Source: Metaruminococcus_A sp003150405
GTDB taxonomy: Bacteria > Bacillota > Clostridia > Oscillospirales > Ruminococcaceae
Direction of reading: 5' to 3'
Length of the DNA: 56,709 nucleotides
Assembly: GCA_902489745.1 (NCBI GenBank)
Contig: CABUBB010000014.1
Location: forward strand, 1 to 56,709
The notes under the pieces were generated by a model. That model made no database searches. It was given only the letters and a program-made list of their open reading frames with translations, and was not told the origin of the DNA. The translations under genes were made by a program, and so were the position numbers. Below are positions 32,577 through 41,828 of the stretch, piece after piece (positions within the stretch are counted from its first letter, which is position 1; each line of letters starts with the position of its first letter).

Positions 32577-33533
32577 CTAATTGTTTTGAAGCAATACTCG
32601 GACTGCTTGCGGCGTTTCTCCAAATCTCTGCTGAAAGATATGGTAGAAATTTGATACTCCATGATAGCCAACTGCTTTTGCGATGTCGCCAGTGGACATA
32701 TCGCTTTTTTCAAGAAGTTCCAGAGCAAGTTCCATCCGCAATGCCCGAATGTATTCCCCAATGCTTTTGCCTTCTGTAAGCTGAAATGCTTTTTGGAGCT
32801 TGTTTTTGTTAAGAGCAACGCTTTTACTAAGTTCAAGAATTGTGGGAACACTGCCGATGTTTTCTTTAATCAATCGTTTTGCCTGTAAAACGGCTGCAAT
32901 TTCATCTTCACTTAGGTAAACAGGCGAAGCCGAAGTATATCGCTGCATCAAATCCAGCAGATAACTCGCAGCAGTCAATCCCTGTCCACGCATCCAAAGC
33001 TGAAATGCGTCTCCTGCAAGTGGGCAATTTTCAATACGCCGATAGACAGATACCAACTCCGGCGAATGAATCTCATTGCAGGTTAGAGATTGTTTAGCAT
33101 CCTCCCAAAAGCTGTCATAAAGAGACACGTTATTTTCTCGAAAAAAAGATTCCTGAAAATACATTCCACGAAACCGGAGGCGCTGTCCTCCGGTTATTTT
33201 CATAAAAAGAGGAACCGGAGAATTAAAAACATAGCAGTCTATGCCGTTGCGGGATTTCCTCATTTCGGATTTTCGGTTATAACTAATCATTTGTCCTTCT
33301 TCCGTAAAGCCGATTCCTATATATCTCTGTTGGATTTGCGAACGGAACACTATATCCTTTGGAAATATAACGTCAACAGAAGCCACACAAAAACCATGCA
33401 AATCTCCCCAAAACCGGACATAGGAAGTCTTATCGAAAAAAGTAAACAAAGTGCAGTTCCCAATTTCTTTTTGTTCGGCTCCCAGAGAACCATAAAACAG
33501 CAATGTTTCATCTATATTATGAATTGTAATCAT
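32577..33533 (-). CDS. AraC-family regulator of the ABC/ECF transport operon
   Basis: 318 residues from ATG 33533, after AGAGGTGAT. The N-terminal ~200 residues are a large effector domain without a clear cupin motif. The C-terminus holds two helix-turn-helix units: TILELSKSVALNKNKLQKAF and STGDIAKAVGYHGVSNFYHIFQQRFG. This architecture, and divergence from an ABC transport operon, resembles YbtA-type regulators that sense an iron-siderophore complex (family knowledge). A GTTAG-N6-CTAAC operator lies 57 bases upstream of its start, so it is probably repressed when metal is plentiful. Confidence 0.88.
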   Translation of the reverse strand: MITIHNIDETLLFYGSLGAEQKEIGNCTLFTFFDKTSYVRFWGDLHGFCVASVDVIFPKDIVFRSQIQQRYIGIGFTEEGQMISYNRKSEMRKSRNGIDCYVFNSPVPLFMKITGGQRLRFRGMYFQESFFRENNVSLYDSFWEDAKQSLTCNEIHSPELVSVYRRIENCPLAGDAFQLWMRGQGLTAASYLLDLMQRYTSASPVYLSEDEIAAVLQAKRLIKENIGSVPTILELSKSVALNKNKLQKAFQLTEGKSIGEYIRALRMELALELLEKSDMSTGDIAKAVGYHGVSNFYHIFQQRFGETPQAVRVLLQNN

Positions 33534-33589
33534 AGTAATCACCTCTATGCGGAAATGGCACATCCTTTTCTGTTTTGGCACGATTTTTA

Positions 33590-33605
33590 GTTAGCAAAAA
33601 CTAAC
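33590..33605. promoter_or_regulatory. Predicted DtxR-type operator, copy 1 (before the AraC gene)
   Basis: GTTAG CAAAAA CTAAC, extended to AGTTAG...CTAACT. Same arms and spacer length as copies at 33739 and 41829. Resembles the TTAGGTTAG half-site class of DtxR/IdeR proteins, one of which is encoded at 40152. Confidence 0.65.
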
Positions 33606-33701
33606 TATTGAGATAAAGTATATCAAGAAAACCGCTTAAAATCAAGGGGTTTCCGAACAGCATAGGATAATAGCGTTGTGTTTTAGGCACTGTAAGGCCG
33701 C

Positions 33702-33730
33702 TTGACGGAAAGCAGGAAGTGTTGCATAAT
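33702..33730 (+). promoter_or_regulatory. Promoter of the ABC/ECF operon
   Basis: TTGACG (33702-33707), 17 bases, CATAAT (33725-33730). The operator at 33734 begins four bases after the -10 box, a classical position for repression. Confidence 0.7.
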
Positions 33731-33733
33731 GTC

Positions 33734-33759
33734 CGTTGGTTAGCTTGCGCTAACCAACG
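33734..33759. promoter_or_regulatory. Predicted DtxR-type operator, copy 2 (before the ABC/ECF operon)
   Basis: CGTTGGTTAG CTTGCG CTAACCAACG: perfect 10-bp arms around the shared GTTAG-N6-CTAAC core, overlapping the expected transcription start. The longest of the three copies. Confidence 0.72.
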
Positions 33760-33812
33760 ATAATTACTTGTCTTTCCGAACAGCGAATCTGAAAGGCAGA
33801 GAAAGGAGAACT

Positions 33813-35648
33813 ATGAAAGAGACAAAGAAAAACGCTGTCCTGCGGGTATTCCAAACCGCACAGTGCAGTTCAGCACGATATATCATTGGTGTAGCCTGCT
33901 CCTCTGTCAGCATATTGCTGTCGGGCGTTCCATTCTATACGATCTACCAGATCATCCGTATCTTTCTGGAAGCGTCCTTAAACAATACGGCTGTAGATGT
34001 GTCCGCTGCATGGCTGTGGGCGGGAATTACGCTGGCAAGTATTGCCGTTGGCATAGTGCTTTCAATTATCGGCAGTTTTGTTTGCCATTCCTGTGCCTTT
34101 CATGCGCTTTATGACCTGCGTATGAGAATATTGAATCACATGGGCAGATTAAATCTGGGCTTTTTCACAGGAGGGCAATCCGGTGCGGTACAAAAGACCA
34201 TGAATGATAACATCGAGAAAATGGAAAATATTATCGCCCACGATGTATCGAACCTCATAGGAGCCGGTCTTTTGCTGGTTTCGCTGTCGGTACTGCTGTT
34301 TTCCATCAATGTACCGCTTGCTTTGACGATTGTTGCCGCATTGTTGCTCGCGTTTATCATTCAGTTTTCGGCTTTTGGAGGGAAACGTGGGCAAAAGATT
34401 TGGACGGATCTCAACCGTTCTTCCACAGAACTGGACGCGGCATTTTCAGAGTATGTGTCCGGGATGGAGGAAGAAAAAATCTTTGGAAAGCCGGAGGCTG
34501 CAGCTTTACGGCTAACCAATCTGATAGAGAAAAATCGGAAAAGCATGATGGCTTACTTAAAACGGGTTACGCCTATTTACGGCGCTTACAAAACCATCAC
34601 GCTTTCTGTACTGGCCTTTCTTTTGGCTGTGGGATGTGTCCTGCTGTATCTGAATCCCGGCGATCACAGCTTGATGATGGAACTGTTGATGTTTCTGATT
34701 GTCGGCCCGGCAGTCATCAGCCCACTGATGGAATTGGTGGAGTTTGGCGCAGACCTTCGGAATCTGGCTGTGCGGATGGACCAAATCGAGGACGTTATGA
34801 AGATGGAACCGATAGCGGAAGGCACGTGCGATACCCCGCCGGTTTCTGCGGAGCTTAGCTTTCAGGATGTGAGTTTTTCCTACCAAAAAGCAGCAGACCC
34901 CCTGCGGCGCATGGCGCTGGGGCATGTCACAATGCACATTCCGGCAGGTTCCTTCGCAGCTTTGGTAGGCCCATCAGGAGGCGGAAAATCCACAGCCGGT
35001 CAACTGCTGGCAAGATTTTGGGATGTGGAAAGCGGAAGCATTTCCATTGGTGGAAAGGATATACGGGATTATTCCACCAAGGCGCTTATGAATACGGTTG
35101 CCTTTGTATTTCAAGATACCTATATATTCGCTGAAAGTGTGTACGACAATATCGCCATGCACCAAAATGCAACTCAAGAAGCAGTTGAGTATGCTGCAAA
35201 GGCCGCACGCTGCCACGATTTTATTCAGGCATTACCGGAAGGCTATCACACCAAATTAGGTGACGGCGGGCACAAATTATCCGGTGGAGAAGCGCAGCGC
35301 ATTGCCATTGCAAGAGCAATTCTGAAAAATGCCCCGATTGTCGTGCTGGATGAAGCGATGGCTTTTACGGATGCAGAAAACGAGCTTGCATTGCGGGAAG
35401 GTATGGCAGAATTACTGAAAGGAAAAACCGTTCTGATGATTGCACACCGCCTCTACTCTATCCAGGACGCAGATATGATTTTCGTTTTGGAAAACGGACG
35501 GCTGAAAGAAAGCGGGACGCACAAAGACTTGCTTCAAAAGCATGGCCTGTATGCCCATCTGTGGGACATTCAGAACGAAACCGAAAGCTGGCGAATGAAA
35601 GGAGGCGTAGCACATGTTTCAGATAATCCGGCAATTCACCTTCCATAG
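33813..35648 (+). CDS. Exporter-type ABC half-transporter 1 (probable metallophore transport)
   Basis: 611 residues from ATG 33813 after GAAAGGAG. Six-helix membrane domain in the first ~320 residues, then an ATPase domain: Walker A GPSGGGKST near 386-394, signature LSGGEAQR near 489, Walker B IVVLDEAMAF. Fold is that of an exporter, but pairs of such half-transporters beside AraC and DtxR regulators (YbtPQ, IrtAB types) import ferric siderophores. The pair with the next gene overlaps by 35 bases, so a heterodimer is likely. The unusual AMAF instead of ATA after Walker B may mark a degenerate site. Substrate inferred, not shown. Confidence 0.88.
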   Translation: MKETKKNAVLRVFQTAQCSSARYIIGVACSSVSILLSGVPFYTIYQIIRIFLEASLNNTAVDVSAAWLWAGITLASIAVGIVLSIIGSFVCHSCAFHALYDLRMRILNHMGRLNLGFFTGGQSGAVQKTMNDNIEKMENIIAHDVSNLIGAGLLLVSLSVLLFSINVPLALTIVAALLLAFIIQFSAFGGKRGQKIWTDLNRSSTELDAAFSEYVSGMEEEKIFGKPEAAALRLTNLIEKNRKSMMAYLKRVTPIYGAYKTITLSVLAFLLAVGCVLLYLNPGDHSLMMELLMFLIVGPAVISPLMELVEFGADLRNLAVRMDQIEDVMKMEPIAEGTCDTPPVSAELSFQDVSFSYQKAADPLRRMALGHVTMHIPAGSFAALVGPSGGGKSTAGQLLARFWDVESGSISIGGKDIRDYSTKALMNTVAFVFQDTYIFAESVYDNIAMHQNATQEAVEYAAKAARCHDFIQALPEGYHTKLGDGGHKLSGGEAQRIAIARAILKNAPIVVLDEAMAFTDAENELALREGMAELLKGKTVLMIAHRLYSIQDADMIFVLENGRLKESGTHKDLLQKHGLYAHLWDIQNETESWRMKGGVAHVSDNPAIHLP

Positions 35649-37356
35649 GCCGAAGGAAATCATTCAGCCCACCGTATGGCTGTTTCTTTCGCAGGCGTTC
35701 AGTATGCTTCCAGCAATTCTGGCGTATATGGCAATCTATACGCTGGGGCAGGCTTTTGTGCCGCCTTACACATTGGATTTGCAGCTTCTTATCACGCTTG
35801 CCGCCACAGGTTTGGGATATATCCTGCTTCAATATGGAATAGAGATGATAACCTATTATTTCACTTACGGGCGCGCCTACAGTGATACGGCGAAAAAACG
35901 GGTGGCATATATCCAAAAGCTGCGCCGCCAGCCGCTGGGATTTTTTTCTTCCAAAGAATCTGGGGAGCTGATTAGTTCCTTTGCCAATGATTTTTCAAAT
36001 GTGGAATACACGCTCTGTTACTGGCTGCCTTATCCCGTTGGCGTTGGGGCGCTGTTGGCGGTTTCCATTGTATGGATCAGTGTTTATGACTGGCGCATGG
36101 GGATTGCCATGTTCGGTATGCTGCCGGTTTGCGCGGCGCTTATGTTCGGGATTGCCCGAATCAAAGAAAAACACAGCAGGCAGGTCATGGCTGCAAAAAC
36201 CCATGCGGCTACGCAAATCAATGAATATCTTCATGGTATGAAAGACCTGAAGGCATATCACCGTACAGGAGACGGATTTCATGCTTTGGAAACGGCCATG
36301 CGGAAATTGCGGGATGAATCGCTGAAAGAAGAAGCAGTTGCAGGCAGCTTGTCCACCTTGTGTTCTTCTTTGGTAAAGTTCATCGTTCCCATTACGGCTG
36401 CGGTTGGGCTTTATCTGCTGATCGGCGGCACACTGTCTGTTTTGGATTTTGCAGGCTTTCTCGTTTTAGCGACTAAACTGGTAGAAGCGGAGTTGATGAT
36501 TGTCACCAGCATATCCGCGCTGCGCGGGATGCTTCCTTCCGGCGAGCGGTTAGACAAGGTGATGACAACAGACGAGCCGACGGGGAAAGAACAGATAGAA
36601 ACCGGAAATTCCTACTCCTTTGAGAATGTTTCATTTCATTACGCAAAGGGACAAGAGATTATCCAAGGTGTTTCCTTTGATACGCCTTCCGGTTTGCTGA
36701 CTGCATTGGTAGGACCATCAGGAAGCGGAAAATCCACCCTGCTCCGCCTGATGGCGCGGTTTTGGGATTATCAGGCCGGGCATATCTGGATGAATGGCAA
36801 AGACATTCGTGAAGTTCAAACGGACAGTCTGCTTTCCAACATTTCTATGGTCATGCAGAACGCCTATTTATTCCGTGGAACCATTCGGGATAATCTTTGT
36901 TTTGGCAATGAGGGCATTACGGAAGAACAGATGATAAAGGCGTGTAAGCAAGCCCGCTGCCATGATTTTATCTCTGCCCTGCCGGAAAGCTACGACACAG
37001 TTGTTGGCGAAGGAGGCGCGACGCTCTCCGGTGGTGAGCGCCAGAGGATTTCCCTTGCCAGAGCATTCTTAAAAGATGTACCGATTCTTCTGCTGGACGA
37101 ACCAACCGCATCTTTGGATGCGGATAATGAGGCAATGGTGCAGAAAGCGCTGGACGAGATTTCCAAAGAGCGCACAGTCATTATGATTGCGCACCGATTA
37201 AAAACAGTACGCAGCGCCGATCAAATCCTCGTATTGCAGGATGGGAAAATCATAGAGAAAGGAACCCATAACCAGCTTGCAGGGCAAAAAGGATTATATG
37301 CCCGGCTGTGGGGGCTGCAGAGCCAAGCTGGAGATTATACATTCAAACAATCTTAG
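35614..37356 (+). CDS. Exporter-type ABC half-transporter 2 (partner of 1)
   Basis: 580 residues. The AGGAGG site and start lie inside the end of the previous gene, indicating coupled translation. Membrane domain to about residue 310, then Walker A GPSGSGKST near 366, signature LSGGERQR near 471, and Walker B ILLLDEPTASLD with the catalytic Glu. It is the likely hydrolysis-competent half of the heterodimer. Confidence 0.88.
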   Translation: MFQIIRQFTFHRPKEIIQPTVWLFLSQAFSMLPAILAYMAIYTLGQAFVPPYTLDLQLLITLAATGLGYILLQYGIEMITYYFTYGRAYSDTAKKRVAYIQKLRRQPLGFFSSKESGELISSFANDFSNVEYTLCYWLPYPVGVGALLAVSIVWISVYDWRMGIAMFGMLPVCAALMFGIARIKEKHSRQVMAAKTHAATQINEYLHGMKDLKAYHRTGDGFHALETAMRKLRDESLKEEAVAGSLSTLCSSLVKFIVPITAAVGLYLLIGGTLSVLDFAGFLVLATKLVEAELMIVTSISALRGMLPSGERLDKVMTTDEPTGKEQIETGNSYSFENVSFHYAKGQEIIQGVSFDTPSGLLTALVGPSGSGKSTLLRLMARFWDYQAGHIWMNGKDIREVQTDSLLSNISMVMQNAYLFRGTIRDNLCFGNEGITEEQMIKACKQARCHDFISALPESYDTVVGEGGATLSGGERQRISLARAFLKDVPILLLDEPTASLDADNEAMVQKALDEISKERTVIMIAHRLKTVRSADQILVLQDGKIIEKGTHNQLAGQKGLYARLWGLQSQAGDYTFKQS

Positions 37357-37367
37357 GAGGTTTTCAA

Positions 37368-37976
37368 ATGAAAGAAAAGGTATTAGGTCTGAAAGGATTT
37401 GTCATTGTCCTGCTGCTGGCCTGCGTGGAAACGGCCATCGCCATCGTTGTTGCCATGCCGTTTGCGGCAAATTTGCAGCTCGTCTATTTTCTCGTGCCCG
37501 GCCTTGCGGGGTTGATTAACGGTATCATCTACGTCCTGCTTATAAAGAAGTGCCCGAAAATCGGCACGCAGTTTATCATCCCAATGATTTATGGTCTGTA
37601 CTTCCTGTTTACGGGCAGCGTCTATGTATTCGCGTTCTTCGTGGTTCTGGCGGTTGTAAACGAACTCATTATGCTGGGCGGCGGGTACAGAAGCAAAATC
37701 CGTCCGGCCATCCCCCATGCGCTTACATGGATGCTCAACGCAATGGGCAGCACGCTGACCATGCTGCTGTTCCGCGATAGTTTGGTACAAAGCTATGTGG
37801 CTATGGGCATGGACGCCGCCAGTGCGGACGCGGCTATCGCATCTTTAGAAGGATTCTGGCTGGCCCCGCAGAATATCGCCATCGCCTTAGCTGCCGCCGC
37901 AGCTTTGTCTATTGCCGGATATGCGCTGGGCATGAAAATGCTGGGCAAACATTTTAAACCTGCCGGAGTTGCGTAA
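37368..37976 (+). CDS. MptD / Trep_Strep family ECF S component (substrate-binding membrane subunit)
   Basis: 202 residues from ATG 37368 after TTAGGAGG; earlier frames overlap the ABC gene. About six hydrophobic helices and little else: GFVIVLLLACVETAIAIVVAMPFA near the N-terminus, GLINGIIYVLLIKKCPKIGTQF in the middle. The layout fits the MptD-type putative S components, which provide substrate specificity to ECF transporters. Stop overlaps the next start (TAATG). Substrate unknown; context suggests a metal chelate or a related cofactor. Confidence 0.75.
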   Translation: MKEKVLGLKGFVIVLLLACVETAIAIVVAMPFAANLQLVYFLVPGLAGLINGIIYVLLIKKCPKIGTQFIIPMIYGLYFLFTGSVYVFAFFVVLAVVNELIMLGGGYRSKIRPAIPHALTWMLNAMGSTLTMLLFRDSLVQSYVAMGMDAASADAAIASLEGFWLAPQNIAIALAAAAALSIAGYALGMKMLGKHFKPAGVA

Positions 37977-38707
37977 TGGAAAAACGAAAGCAGAGCTATT
38001 TCCGGCCAGACCCACGCACATGGCTGCTGCTCTGCCTGCTGGGGATTGCCTCGATCCTGCTGGTTCACTCTGAAATCGGAGGATTATGCCTGTTCCTGGG
38101 GTGCCTGCTGACCCATTTGCTGACAGGAAAGGCGAATAAGATCCTGCCTTATATGCTGTATTACCTTGTATTTTATGGGATAGGCTGGGCGGGTGTGAGG
38201 CTGCTGGACAGCAATGTGGCCTTTTCAGTGAGTTCCATGCTGTCCAGTATTGGAATTGTCGGGAGGAAAATATTGATTCCCTTGTCCTTTGCCACCGCCC
38301 TTGCCGGAGAAGCTACCGGCTCTCTGATGGCGGCTTTGCAGGCCATGCGTTTCCCAAAGGCTGTCGGGATAGCGGTTGCGGTAGTTTTACGATTTTTCCC
38401 AACGATCTTCGGGGAATACCGGGCCATCCGTTCTTCCCAGCGGTTTCGAGGGATTGGGGTAGGCGTGGTTCACACGCTTACCCATCTTCCCTCTACGGTG
38501 GAATATATTTTAATCCCACTGATTTTAAGAACGACAAAGGTGGCAGAAGAACTGTCCGCGTCTATGACGGTGCGCGGCGTGCGTTTTTCCGGTGAAACCA
38601 TCAGCTACCACCCCATCCATTTTAGCTGGAAGGACAGCGCTCTTTGCGTATTTATGGCGGTGATTTCCGGTGCGGTTTTTGTGCTGGAGAAAGGAGGGGT
38701 TTTGTGA
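37976..38707 (+). CDS. ECF transporter T component
   Basis: 243 residues, EcfT/CbiQ family. Four to five membrane helices, then a long cytoplasmic segment with the coupling motifs, seen as FRAIRSSQRFRGIG-like and EELSASMTVRGVRF (Ala-Arg-Gly-type signature). Couples the S component to the ATPase. Overlaps the S-component gene by one base and the ATPase gene by four. Confidence 0.82.
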   Translation: MEKRKQSYFRPDPRTWLLLCLLGIASILLVHSEIGGLCLFLGCLLTHLLTGKANKILPYMLYYLVFYGIGWAGVRLLDSNVAFSVSSMLSSIGIVGRKILIPLSFATALAGEATGSLMAALQAMRFPKAVGIAVAVVLRFFPTIFGEYRAIRSSQRFRGIGVGVVHTLTHLPSTVEYILIPLILRTTKVAEELSASMTVRGVRFSGETISYHPIHFSWKDSALCVFMAVISGAVFVLEKGGVL

Positions 38708-40128
38708 TTGAATTAAAGAATATCTCCTTCTCCTATGCGAACAACTGTGAGAACAGTGGGCTGCGCCGCATTGATTTGACGGTTAAGAAAGGCGAACTGA
38801 TTATTCTGGCGGGTAAAAGCGGCTGCGGCAAAACAACTTTGACGAGGGTTCTCAACGGGCTTTGTCCGCAGTTTTATCCGGGAAACCTTACAGGAAGTTA
38901 TTTACTGGATGGACAGGACGCGCTTAAAATGCCGGTCCATCAGTTAGGTACGATGGTTGGCAGCGTATTTCAAGACCCGCGCAGCCAGTTTTTTACCACT
39001 AATACGACCGACGAAATTGCGCTGGGCATGGAGAATATTCCATTAGAGCGCGCTGTTATGCAGGAACGGGTAAAGGCAGTATGCACACAGATGAACATTA
39101 CCCGGCTGCTCGACCGGAGAATATTTCCGCTGTCCAGCGGAGAAAAGCAGCTTATTGCGATTGCGTCCATCTGTGCTATGGAACCCAAAGTGATCGTGAT
39201 GGACGAGCCTTCCGCAAATCTGGACAGCGATGCTATGGTGCGGTTGGGCACATTGCTCTACCGGCTGAAAGCAGCCGGGCATACCATTATCCTTTCAGAA
39301 CACCGTTTTCACTATGCACGGGATTCTTTTGACCGGCTTGTTTTTATGGAAAATGGTGCGATTTCTGCTATTTACGATCATAATGAAGCGTTGCGGTTGA
39401 AAAGAGAGCAGCTTGCAGGCATGGGGCTGCGTCCCTTTGAGGCACCGGCTTTTCAGGTGGGCGGCGCTTTTCGATCAAAACCGGAGGATACCTTGCAGGT
39501 GTCTGAAATCTCCTGTATGCTGGACGGACGGCAGATTTTAGAAGAAGTTTCTTTTTCAGCGGGAAGCGGAAAAATCCTCGCTATTGCGGGACCAAACGGC
39601 GCTGGAAAGTCTACCCTGTGCCGGACAATCACCGGATTGTACCGGGCGAGGGGAACGGTGCAGATTGACGGGGAATATCTGAAACGTAAGAAGCGTACAA
39701 ACCATTCTTTTTTTGTGCAGCAGGATTCCGATTACCAGCTTTATGCCCCGACGGTTTTAGATGAATTTTGGATTGGAAAAAAAGAAACGCCTGCTCGAAA
39801 AGAGACCGCTTTGGCGAAATTAAAGGAAATGGGGCTGGACGCTTTTCAAAACCGGCACCCAGCCTCGCTCTCCGGCGGCCAGAAGCAGCGGCTGCTTTTG
39901 GCGATTGCAGCAGCCAGCAGCAGAAGCCTTCTTGTATTTGACGAACCCACAAGCGGATTGGATGGCTACAATATGCGGCTGACCGTGCAGCTTTTCAAAC
40001 AGCTTGCAAAGGAGGGCAAATGCCTTCTTCTGATTACACATGACATGGATTTAATTGCCGAGGCCGCTGACTGCGTTCTATACCTCGAGCAGGGGAAAGT
40101 GCGTTACCATCGCAATGTGCTGCGGTAA
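38704..40128 (+). CDS. ECF transporter ATPase, two fused EcfA domains
   Basis: 474 residues, start GTG 38704 after GGAGGGG (upstream frame rejected because it lies within ecfT). First domain: Walker A GKSGCGKTT near 37-45, signature LSSGEKQ near 142, Walker B VIVMDEPSANLD. Second: Walker A GPNGAGKST near 295, signature LSGGQKQR near 390, Walker B LLVFDEPTSGLD. The fusion replaces separate EcfA1/EcfA2 and makes the module complete (S-T-A). A similar order of two ABC half-transporters plus three cobalt-type transport genes is, from memory, found in the equibactin siderophore locus of Streptococcus equi. Confidence 0.9.
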   Translation: MIELKNISFSYANNCENSGLRRIDLTVKKGELIILAGKSGCGKTTLTRVLNGLCPQFYPGNLTGSYLLDGQDALKMPVHQLGTMVGSVFQDPRSQFFTTNTTDEIALGMENIPLERAVMQERVKAVCTQMNITRLLDRRIFPLSSGEKQLIAIASICAMEPKVIVMDEPSANLDSDAMVRLGTLLYRLKAAGHTIILSEHRFHYARDSFDRLVFMENGAISAIYDHNEALRLKREQLAGMGLRPFEAPAFQVGGAFRSKPEDTLQVSEISCMLDGRQILEEVSFSAGSGKILAIAGPNGAGKSTLCRTITGLYRARGTVQIDGEYLKRKKRTNHSFFVQQDSDYQLYAPTVLDEFWIGKKETPARKETALAKLKEMGLDAFQNRHPASLSGGQKQRLLLAIAAASSRSLLVFDEPTSGLDGYNMRLTVQLFKQLAKEGKCLLLITHDMDLIAEAADCVLYLEQGKVRYHRNVLR

Positions 40129-40151
40129 GTATAGGAAAAGGAGGTATGCCA

Positions 40152-40517
40152 ATGGCTTTGACATCAGCGATGGAGGATTATTTAGAAGCTGTATTTATGC
40201 TCCAGAAACAAAATGGTTATGTCCGCTGCGTGGATGTTGCAGAGCAGTTAGGGGTAAAAAAGCCTTCCGTAAGCCGGGCAGTCAAGGAACTGTCCAAATC
40301 CGGCCATCTTGTTAAAAACGCTGACGGCACACTTTCTTTAACAGAAACAGGATTGCAGCTTGCCGAGCAGATTTATGAGAAGCATCGTTTTTTTACAGAA
40401 CGGCTTATAGCGGCAGGCGTAGACCCCATAATAGCAGAACAAGACGCTTGCAGTATTGAACATGCAGTTAGTGCGGAGTCTTTTCAAAAGTTAAAGAAAG
40501 CATTTGATGATGGTTAG
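40152..40517 (+). CDS. DtxR/IdeR-family metal-dependent repressor
   Basis: 121 residues from ATG 40152, seven bases after AGGAGG. The N-terminal winged helix (TSAMEDYLEAVFMLQ ... VRCVDVAEQLGVKKPSVSRAVKEL) is typical of the family. The metal-site segment DACSIEHAVSAESFQKL has the C-x-x-E-H pattern of the DtxR/MntR regulatory site. No SH3-like third domain, so it is the short MntR-like form. Last gene of the operon it probably controls through GTTAG-N6-CTAAC sites. Fe(II) or Mn(II) as co-repressor cannot be decided from sequence. Confidence 0.88.
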   Translation: MALTSAMEDYLEAVFMLQKQNGYVRCVDVAEQLGVKKPSVSRAVKELSKSGHLVKNADGTLSLTETGLQLAEQIYEKHRFFTERLIAAGVDPIIAEQDACSIEHAVSAESFQKLKKAFDDG

Positions 40518-40531
40518 GTGGTGGTGATATG

Positions 40532-41040
40532 GGAAATTAGCCGTACTTGATTTAACCGAAACCGGCAGGCAGATCGGAGAAAAACTGTTCGTCCTGCTTT
40601 CCGCAGATCAGCAGCGGGAGCTGGCGCAGTTTATCCTTGAAGGGACTACAAGCCGCGTCAACATAAACGATATGCCGTATCAAACCATCTTCCGTGGCAA
40701 ATATTCTATCCCCCAAAAGTCGAATCATCCCCTGACGGAGGCTCGGGCAGGAGATTTGTATTTCTGCTTGGAGCATCGGCTTGTTACAATCCGGGAGCAG
40801 CCGATAGAATTGACCGTCAAGGAATTTGAAATTTTCTCGTTGCTTATCTTAAATCCGAAGCGGGTATTCACCTATGAGATGCTAATGGATTTGGTATGGG
40901 AAGAAGATTATCCCTACTATTCCCGCAAAGCAGTCAACAACCATGTAAGCAACCTGCGAAAAAAGCTAAAGGTTGCTCCTGATCTGCCGGAGTATATCAA
41001 AAGCGTCTACGGCATCGGCTATAAATTTGAGGAAAAATAG
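40532..41040 (+). pseudogene. Winged-helix (OmpR-type) regulator with a frame break at its start
   Basis: From 40672 an intact 122-residue frame carries a Trans_reg_C winged helix (QPIELTVKEFEIFSLLILNPKRVFTYEMLMDLVWEED ... KAVNNHVSNLRKKL ... GIGYKFEEK). Coding sequence continues upstream in the same frame (LAVLDLTETGRQIGEKLFVLLSADQQREL) to about 40543. The only well-placed start there, an ATG at about 40529 after GGTGGTGGT, is off by one base and runs into TAG. Either a one-base deletion or error has broken the gene, or a shorter DNA-binding protein starts at 40672. There is no receiver domain. Confidence 0.65.
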
Positions 41041-41041
41041 G

Positions 41042-41077
41042 AAGGTGAGGCAGTGTATAAACGCTGCCTCGCCTTGC
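41042..41077 (+). terminator. Terminator after the winged-helix gene
   Basis: GGTGAGGCAG pairs with CTGCCTCGCC across TGTATAAACG, then TTGCTTT. Confidence 0.65.
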
Positions 41078-41122
41078 TTTATCTTCAATATCTCTGAAAT
41101 GCTTCTATGGGTAATTTCCCTC

Positions 41123-41177
41123 TTGACAGGTCCCGCCTCTTGGAATAAAATATAACAGTGATATATAACAGCGTTAT
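41123..41177 (+). promoter_or_regulatory. Promoter and likely autoregulatory operator of the TetR gene
   Basis: TTGACA (41123-41128), 17 bases, TAAAAT (41146-41151). Two TATAACAG repeats follow, and the near-palindrome ATAACAGCGTTAT (41165-41177) overlaps the start codon. The transcript would have almost no leader. The symmetrical element fits autorepression by the TetR protein. Confidence 0.55.
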
Positions 41178-41805
41178 GGGGGTGAGAAGGATAGAAGGAA
41201 ATCTGACAACCTTAGAACGCATCCACCGGGCCGCAAAAGCAGAGTTTTTACAAAAAGGCTACAAAGACGCTTCCCTGCGGAATATCGTAAAATCCGTAGG
41301 TATGACAACCGGAGCCTTTTACGGCTACTATAAAAGTAAAGAAGAACTGTTCGAGGCTTTGGTGGGTGAGCATTATGCGTATCTCCTGAACTGTTTTCAG
41401 AAAGCGCAAAAAGATTTTGCCAATCTCCCCCACGAGCAGCAGCCGGAGGTTATGGGCGATATTTCCGGCGCTTGTATGTTTGATATGCTCCACTACGCCT
41501 ACAAACATCTGGAAGAATGTAAACTGATTCTCTGCTGTTCGGAGGGGACGAAGTTTTTCGGTTTCATTGATGAAATGGTGGAGATTGAAGTGGCGGCAAC
41601 CCATGCCTATCAGGAAGTTTTGCAGGAGCTTGGCCGGCCTGCCCCGCAGATCGACCCCGCGCTGGAGCATATTCTGATTACCGGCATGTTTCATACTTTC
41701 TTTGAACTGGTGATTCACGAAATGCCGCTTCAAAACGCAGAAAACTATGTGAAGGAAATGCGAGCCTTTTATACAGCCGGATGGATGAAAATTATGGGGC
41801 AGTAA
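41176..41805 (+). CDS. TetR-family regulator
   Basis: About 209 residues; the start is uncertain because no ribosome site is visible and the promoter ends only ~20 bases upstream (ATG 41176 chosen, GTG 41182 or 41158 possible). N-terminal helix-turn-helix: TTLERIHRAAKAEFLQKGYKDASLRNIVKSVGMTTGAFYGYYKSKEELF. C-terminal ligand domain not identifiable. Precedes the second ABC pair by about 110 bases and probably represses it. Confidence 0.85.
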   Translation: MGVRRIEGNLTTLERIHRAAKAEFLQKGYKDASLRNIVKSVGMTTGAFYGYYKSKEELFEALVGEHYAYLLNCFQKAQKDFANLPHEQQPEVMGDISGACMFDMLHYAYKHLEECKLILCCSEGTKFFGFIDEMVEIEVAATHAYQEVLQELGRPAPQIDPALEHILITGMFHTFFELVIHEMPLQNAENYVKEMRAFYTAGWMKIMGQ

Positions 41806-41828
41806 CGCCCTGTAATTTTTGCCCCGAG

